From positions 1-9,221 of the forward strand of contig JAGDCK010000209.1 in the NCBI GenBank assembly GCA_017958585.1: a DNA stretch of 9,221 bases. Direction: 5' to 3'. Of the stretch, positions 6,470-9,221 are shown in pieces. The notes under the pieces are model-generated. The model was given only the letters and a program-made list of their open reading frames with translations. It did not search any database and was not told the origin of the DNA. Made by a program: the position numbers and the translations under genes. Numbering within the stretch: position 1 is the stretch's first letter; the number at the start of each line of letters is the position of its first letter. The stretch comes from Lachnospiraceae bacterium. GTDB lineage: Bacteria > Bacillota > Clostridia > Lachnospirales > Lachnospiraceae.

Positions 6470-6479
6470 AAATTACTCA

Positions 6480-7688
6480 TTAAAGTAAAGTATCAAGTGT
6501 CTCTCTGATGGCCTTAATGAAATCAAGGCTGTTTAAGATCACAGGATTTTCAAAGGTTGAGATAAGTGAAAGTGACTTTGTCATCTTTCCGTCTTCAACT
6601 GTCTTTACACATGCATGTTCGAGTTTTGCACCAAAGTCAGCAAGTTCTTTGTTTCCGTCAAGCTCGCCTCTCTTCTTCAAAGCTCCTGCCCATGCAAAGA
6701 TGGTAGCTATGGAGTTTGTGCTTGTCTCCTCACCTGCAAGATGCTTGTAATAATGGCGCTGAACGGTTCCGTGTGCTGCCTCGTACTCGTACACACCCTT
6801 GGGAGAAACAAGAACGGAAGTCATCATGGAGAGATCACCGTAGGCAGTGGCAACCATATCACTCATTACATCTCCGTCGTAGTTTTTCAATGCCCAGATA
6901 AAACCGCCTTCACTTCTGACCACTCTTGCAACGGCATCATCGATCAGAGTATAGAAATATGTGATACCAAGCTTCTCAAACTCTGCCTTGTAGGTTGTAT
7001 CATACAGATTCTGGAAAATATCCTTGAAAGTATGGTCATATTTCTTTGAGATAGTATCCTTTGTGGAGAACCAAAGATCCTGCTTTGTGTCGATGGCATA
7101 TTTAAAGCATGCATTTGCAAAGCTTTCAATTGATTTCTCAGTATTATGGATTCCCTGAAGGATTCCGGGGCCTTTGAACTCGTGAATAGTCTCTCTTGTA
7201 ACAGTGCCGTCCTCTGCAGTATAAACAAGCTCCGCCTTTCCTGCGCCCGGGATCTTGATTTCAGTATTTTTATATACATCACCGTATGCATGACGGGCAA
7301 TGGTAATAGGCTTGGTCCAGTTCTTTACATAGGGAACGATGCCCTTTACGAGGATGGGTGCACGGAAAACGGTTCCGTCAAGGATTGAACGGATGGTGCC
7401 GTTAGGACTCTTCCACATCTCTTTCAGGTCATATTCCTTCATTCTTGCTGCATTGGGAGTGATGGTGGCACATTTTACGGCAACACCGTATTTTAATGTG
7501 GCATTTGCGGAATCAACGGTAACCTGATCATTTGTCTTGTTTCTGTTTTCAAGACCGAGATCATAATACTCGCTCTTCAGATCGACATAAGGTGTGATAA
7601 GCTCATCCTTTATCATCTGCCAGAGAATTCTGGTCATTTCATCTCCGTCCATTTCCACAAGGGGAGTTGTCATTTGAATCTTACTCAT
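6480..7688 (-). CDS. icd: NADP-dependent isocitrate dehydrogenase, eukaryote-like homodimeric type
   Basis: This enzyme catalyses oxidative decarboxylation of isocitrate to 2-oxoglutarate with reduction of NADP+, supplying the carbon skeleton for glutamate. The 402-residue sequence belongs to the subfamily that includes human IDH1/2 rather than the E. coli-type enzyme. It shows VEMDGDEMTRILW (11-23), SPNGTIR (94-100), LDGTVFR (103-109) and ARHAYGD (131-137), which contains the isocitrate-binding arginine R132 aligned with the human IDH1 residue of that number. Metal ligands are in LIDDAVA (D250) and NYDGDVMSD (D273, D277). The NADP site is HGTVQRHY (306-313), where R311 and H312 match the human 2'-phosphate-binding Arg-His pair, indicating NADP preference. 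It ends at 402 residues, with no extension. The ATG is preceded by AGGAAAGGT (7698-7706). It is the last gene of the operon, 27 nt after the GntR gene, and ends at a strong terminator. No promoter is visible in that gap. Confidence 0.97.
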   Translation of the reverse strand: MSKIQMTTPLVEMDGDEMTRILWQMIKDELITPYVDLKSEYYDLGLENRNKTNDQVTVDSANATLKYGVAVKCATITPNAARMKEYDLKEMWKSPNGTIRSILDGTVFRAPILVKGIVPYVKNWTKPITIARHAYGDVYKNTEIKIPGAGKAELVYTAEDGTVTRETIHEFKGPGILQGIHNTEKSIESFANACFKYAIDTKQDLWFSTKDTISKKYDHTFKDIFQNLYDTTYKAEFEKLGITYFYTLIDDAVARVVRSEGGFIWALKNYDGDVMSDMVATAYGDLSMMTSVLVSPKGVYEYEAAHGTVQRHYYKHLAGEETSTNSIATIFAWAGALKKRGELDGNKELADFGAKLEHACVKTVEDGKMTKSLSLISTFENPVILNSLDFIKAIRETLDTLL

Positions 7689-7715
7689 GTTTATATTACC
7701 TTTCCTGATGATTTA

Positions 7716-8417
7716 TCAATTCTCACTGGTCTCAAAAGCTTCCTTTAACCCGCTTTTTACAAGGTTTTCATAAGCGCTTAAAATATGCTTGTTAGCAAGG
7801 TCCTGAGCCTTCTTTGCGTCTTTTTCCTTGATGGCTTCCATGATAGCCTCATGTTCTTCGTTGGACTTGGTTCCTCTGTTTACATTTGCCAGAGTCTTTC
7901 GCCTTACTCTGATCACGTACTGATGAAAGTCCTTCAATGTATGTTCCAGATATTTGGAATTGCATGCCTCATACAAAATCTCATGAAACCTGTTATCAAG
8001 CTCTGCCAGCTGATCATAATGACCTTTTGCGGCATGGAATTTTGCAAGATATACATTTTCCTCCATCTCTTCCATCTGATCGTTTGTGATATGCTCAGTG
8101 GCCCAGCTGGCGCAAAGTCCCTCAAGCAGGGACCTGATCATATAAATATCTTTAACATCCTTTTCGGTGATACCTGTAACATAAGCCCCTTTATTCGGGA
8201 TGATCTGTATCAGCCCCTCAAGTTCAAGCTGTCTGAAGGCTTCCCTGACCGGCGTCCTGCTGACACCCAGTTCCTCACCGATGGTCACTTCCTTCAACTC
8301 CTCATGTTCGGCATATTTTCCGCTGAGGATATCCTCTCTCAGCCTGCTGAAAACTCTGCCTCTCAGGGAATACTTGTCAGTAACCTCCTGTTTTACATCA
8401 TAGTTTTTTTCACTCAC
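7716..8417 (-). CDS. GntR-family transcriptional regulator, FadR/FCD type
   Basis: This is a DNA-binding regulator of 233 residues. The N-terminal winged helix-turn-helix (about 18-85) reads LRGRVFSRLREDILSG (18-33), then GEELGVSRTPVREAFRQLELEGLI (47-70) and NKGAYV (75-80), the classic GntR pattern. The C-terminal all-helical FCD effector domain (about 88-215) has a candidate metal-binding set, D141 and H145 in ELDNRFHEIL, H189 in EEHEAI and H211 in NKHIL. This matches metal-binding FCD proteins that sense small carboxylates. The start is GTG at 8415-8417, with GAGGT (8425-8429) at 7 nt spacing. It lies 15 nt after the citrate synthase stop codon and 27 nt before icd, so all three are one transcript. 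A role in controlling this operon in response to citrate or a related acid is inferred from position only. No operator can be checked because the operon promoter is outside the window. Confidence 0.93.
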   Translation of the reverse strand: MSEKNYDVKQEVTDKYSLRGRVFSRLREDILSGKYAEHEELKEVTIGEELGVSRTPVREAFRQLELEGLIQIIPNKGAYVTGITEKDVKDIYMIRSLLEGLCASWATEHITNDQMEEMEENVYLAKFHAAKGHYDQLAELDNRFHEILYEACNSKYLEHTLKDFHQYVIRVRRKTLANVNRGTKSNEEHEAIMEAIKEKDAKKAQDLANKHILSAYENLVKSGLKEAFETSEN

Positions 8418-8432
8418 TTAATTTACCTCGAC

Positions 8433-9221
8433 TTAGACACCGATCGTAATATTCTTTTCAAGACAAACTCTGTTTACGCATGCTACGATCTCATCATCAG
8501 TAAGAACAGTGACACGTCCGCCTGCATACTCCTCGTCGACCCACTCTTTGATACATTTTACAAGTTCGCTGTTTTTCTCGATAAGCTGATCACCTTTAAG
8601 TTTGTAATGAGTGTTCAGCCAATGTGCGATGCCCGCAAGTCCGGAAGTATTTGAAACTGCACAGACAACCGGTCTGTTGAGGAATTTCTCGGTATCAAAA
8701 ATATTGTAGATCTCCTCGTTTTTAAGGAGTCCGTCCGCATGGATACCTGCTCTTGTGACATTAAAGTTCTTGCCCACAAAAGGAGTTCTGGGAGGAATCT
8801 GGTAACCGATTTCCTTCTCATAATACTCTGCAAGTTCTGTTATAACCTTTGTATCCATTCCGTTTAAGCTGCCCTTAAGCTGTGCATACTCAAATACCAT
8901 AGCCTCAAGAGGAGTATTTCCTGTTCTCTCTCCGATTCCAAAGAGTGAAGCATTAACTCCGGAACATCCATAAAGCCATGCTGTGGTGGAGTTCGAAACA
9001 GCCTTATAAAAATCATTGTGACCATGCCACTCCAAAAGTTCGTGAGGAACTCCGGCGTGTACATGAAGTGCGTAAATGATACCCTGAACGGATCTGGGTA
9101 TAACCGCACCGGGGAAATTCACACCGTAACCCATGGTGTCGCAGGCTCTGATCTTGATGGGAATATTGTATTCCTTCATAAGTTTCATAAGTTCAAGACA
9201 GAAAGGAACAACATATCCGTA
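8433..9221 (-). CDS. Re-citrate synthase-like enzyme of the homocitrate/isopropylmalate synthase family (C-terminal part)
   Basis: The frame is open to the right edge, so the N-terminus is missing; 262 C-terminal residues are present, beginning YGYVVPFCLELMKLMKEYN. The protein belongs to the DRE-TIM metallolyases, which condense acetyl-CoA with 2-oxo acids. Visible blocks, numbered from the edge, are IRACDTMGYGVNFPGA (24-39), EWHGHNDFYKA (64-74) with the HxH metal ligands H66 and H68, GIGERTGNTPLEAMV (95-109) and NVTRAGIHADGLLKNEEIYN (154-173). The motifs resemble the Re-citrate synthase of Clostridium kluyveri, which makes citrate from oxaloacetate and acetyl-CoA in anaerobes lacking the usual Si enzyme. 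Co-transcription with icd strongly supports citrate synthesis. Homocitrate synthase or isopropylmalate synthase is the alternative: there is no leucine gene nearby and no sign of the long isopropylmalate synthase regulatory domain. The internal Met at 9186-9188 is not the true start. Confidence 0.88.
   Translation of the reverse strand, partial: YGYVVPFCLELMKLMKEYNIPIKIRACDTMGYGVNFPGAVIPRSVQGIIYALHVHAGVPHELLEWHGHNDFYKAVSNSTTAWLYGCSGVNASLFGIGERTGNTPLEAMVFEYAQLKGSLNGMDTKVITELAEYYEKEIGYQIPPRTPFVGKNFNVTRAGIHADGLLKNEEIYNIFDTEKFLNRPVVCAVSNTSGLAGIAHWLNTHYKLKGDQLIEKNSELVKCIKEWVDEEYAGGRVTVLTDDEIVACVNRVCLEKNITIGV

Noticed and set aside
7785..8654. 289-codon open frame on the plus strand across the GntR gene and the end of the citrate synthase gene
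   Set aside because: It lies antisense to two clearly homologous genes, its translation is hydrophobic and cysteine-rich without any family motif, and it has no convincing ribosome binding site. It is a shadow of the coding strand.
9186..9188. ATG as the true start of the citrate synthase gene
   Set aside because: The frame stays open to the window edge and the extra residues YGYVVPFCLEL continue the family pattern. The upstream half of the TIM barrel must lie outside the window.
1..9221. Search for tRNA/rRNA, CRISPR repeats, insertion sequences, attachment sites, toxin-antitoxin or defence genes
   Set aside because: None is visible. Almost all of the window is accounted for by conserved housekeeping genes in consistent operons, and the largest non-coding gap is the rex/ABC-F control region.

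Overview
The window reads as ordinary core chromosome of an anaerobic, moderately low-GC Firmicute, most likely a Lachnospiraceae-type Clostridia (Butyrivibrio/Roseburia-like). This is inferred from the gene set: a Rex redox repressor, a Re-type citrate synthase beside a eukaryote-like NADP isocitrate dehydrogenase, a YdiF-like ABC-F ATPase, and strong AGGAGG-type ribosome binding sites with some GTG/TTG starts. No RNA gene, CRISPR array, insertion sequence, phage gene or integration site is visible. Base composition and coding style look uniform, so nothing suggests recent transfer.

Layout. Positions 1-4364 run on the minus strand. In transcription order they are rex, a lysine/glutamate-rich coiled-coil protein of unknown function, a hairpin terminator, nnr (bifunctional NAD(P)HX epimerase/dehydratase), alr (alanine racemase), and the start of yebC, which is cut by the left edge. 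Positions 4365-4508 are a compact divergent control region with two well-formed back-to-back sigma-A-type promoters. One reads left into rex and the other reads right into the ABC-F gene (4509-6422). A bidirectional terminator (6425-6469) separates the ABC-F gene from a minus-strand operon. In transcription order that operon is a Re-citrate synthase-like gene (5' end beyond the right edge), a GntR/FCD regulator and icd.

How the genes fit together. The right-hand operon encodes two enzymes of the oxidative half of the TCA cycle. Together with an aconitase, which is not in this window, they would convert oxaloacetate plus acetyl-CoA to 2-oxoglutarate and NADPH, the usual anaerobe route to glutamate. 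The GntR/FCD gene between them is a natural candidate for their regulator. On the left, Rex senses NADH/NAD+, Nnr repairs hydrated NAD(P)H, and Alr makes D-alanine for the cell wall. Two points correct or extend a naive reading. The rex start is best placed at a TTG (4328) behind a perfect AAGGAG, not at the ATG (4364), which lies inside a leader hairpin. A degenerate Rex box also overlaps rex's own -35 element, suggesting autoregulation. I see no convincing new biological system; the most useful unknown is the coiled-coil gene after rex.
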